Shown here one piece after another: positions 63,602 to 64,000 of a DNA stretch of 64,000 bases. The stretch lies in the NCBI GenBank assembly GCA_021741585.1, contig JAIOXN010000003.1, positions 62,001 to 126,000 of the forward strand, written 5' to 3'. This DNA is from Aquiluna sp. (GTDB taxonomy: Bacteria > Actinomycetota > Actinomycetes > Actinomycetales > Microbacteriaceae). Position numbers and translations under genes: made by a program. Within the stretch, counting starts at the first letter, position 1. Each line of letters opens with the position of its first letter. Below the pieces are notes generated by a model that ran no database searches, had not been told where the DNA came from, and was given only the letters and a program-made list of their open reading frames with translations.

Positions 63602-64000
63602 TTGGCGACAATTATCGACAGACTGCTTCGCGCTGGCGAGGGCAGGCTGCTTCGCAAGCTAGAAAACATTGCATCCCAAGTGAATGCACTTGAGCAAGAC
63701 TTCAATTCTTTCTCAGATGAGGAGCTTCGTTCATCAACTCAAGGCCTCCGCGAGAGATATACCGCGGGGGAGTCGCTCGACGATCTACTACCTGAAGCTT
63801 TTGCTGCTGTTCGCGAAGCATCTGTTCGAACCCTTGGAATGCGCCACTTCGATGTGCAGCTTATGGGTGGTGCAGCTCTGCACCTTGGCAATATCTCCGA
63901 GATGAAGACTGGTGAGGGTAAGACTTTGGTCGCCACTTTGGCCGCTTATTTGAACGCAATTCCAGGTCTTGGCGTTCACGTTATTACCGTGAACGACTTC
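63602..64000 (+). CDS. secA: Preprotein translocase ATPase SecA, N-terminal part (3' end outside window)
   Basis: Motor of the Sec export channel. The visible 133 residues start at TTG 63602, with AAGGAG at good spacing. They show the SecA N-terminus: [21 protein letters not shown], the nucleotide-binding region [30 protein letters not shown] (in parts, Walker A MKTGEGKT at about residues 101-108) and VHVITVNDF. The frame is open to the last base. The lpqB-comF-hpf-secA order is the usual one. Confidence 0.97.
   Translation, partial: MATIIDRLLRAGEGRLLRKLENIASQVNALEQDFNSFSDEELRSSTQGLRERYTAGESLDDLLPEAFAAVREASVRTLGMRHFDVQLMGGAALHLGNISEMKTGEGKTLVATLAAYLNAIPGLGVHVITVNDF

Noticed and set aside
1-64000. 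tRNA or rRNA genes
   Set aside because: No cloverleaf with TTC-A-A/T arm or rRNA-like stretch was recognised in any gap; all gaps are short.

Overview
The window reads as a chromosome segment of a streamlined actinobacterium, most likely a Microbacteriaceae member of the freshwater Luna type (Rhodoluna/Aquiluna-like). The family placement is inference. It rests on a WhiB regulator, the MtrA-MtrB-LpqB set, acyl-CoA carboxylase with a small epsilon subunit, a DUF5719 protein, a long HPF, many GTG/TTG starts, moderate GC and very tight packing with 1- and 4-base gene overlaps. No rRNA, tRNA, IS element, prophage or CRISPR array was seen. No gap without a gene exceeds about 260 bases.

Layout. 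1-2937: end of hrpA. 2934-5491: a DUF1801-like protein, then kynA-kynU (tryptophan to anthranilate). 5507-8155: an ABC exporter with a solitary DNA-methyltransferase-like gene. 8252-10857: an ATPase plus two ABC-2 permeases. 11254-14779: a full riboflavin operon (ribD-ribE-ribBA-ribH) behind an FMN riboswitch. 14826-17091: trpS, xthA and a Tat/lipobox Rieske protein. 17094-20443: sdhCDAB. 20526: GDP-mannose pyrophosphorylase. 21749-30387: a nucleoside uptake and salvage operon (BMP lipoprotein, ABC transporter, cdd, deoA, add) ending in PTS IIA and IIB proteins without a IIC. 31034-33486: sugar-phosphate mutase and punA on the other strand. 33538-43372: a flavoprotein disulfide-reductase relative, acyl-CoA carboxylase subunits, maf, a TRAM-type RNA methyltransferase and a response regulator/kinase/membrane-protein trio. 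43499-45888: birA-purK-purE. 45982-49649: a lipoprotein and a large secreted protein with internal repeats and three LysM domains. 49653-64000: galE, then the actinobacterial block whiB, GT2, DUF5719, Rv3259-like protein, manB, ahcY, mtrA, mtrB, lpqB, comF, hpf, secA.

How it fits together. From memory of the M. tuberculosis map, the core genes follow roughly the Rv3240-Rv3319 region (secA1, hpf, lpqB-mtrB-mtrA, sahH, manB/pmm, whiB2, purE/purK, birA, accD5/accE5, maf, accA3, lpdA, punA, pmmB, add, deoA, cdd, sdh). That makes non-core insertions stand out: the PTS IIA/IIB pair, the RR/HK/membrane-protein trio, the LysM protein, the kyn pair and the orphan methyltransferase. Biotin ligase lies beside the biotin-dependent carboxylase. 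The salvage operon takes up nucleosides, deaminates and phosphorolyses them, and hands pentose phosphate to the mutase. The whiB-mtrAB block is envelope and cell-cycle control.

The best leads for something undescribed are: the IIC-less PTS pair in the nucleoside operon; three alternating 7-base inverted repeats on the whiB promoter; a perfect 18-base palindrome in the leader of the nucleoside operon; nine diverged repeats in the LysM protein; and a third, degenerate gene attached to a two-component pair.
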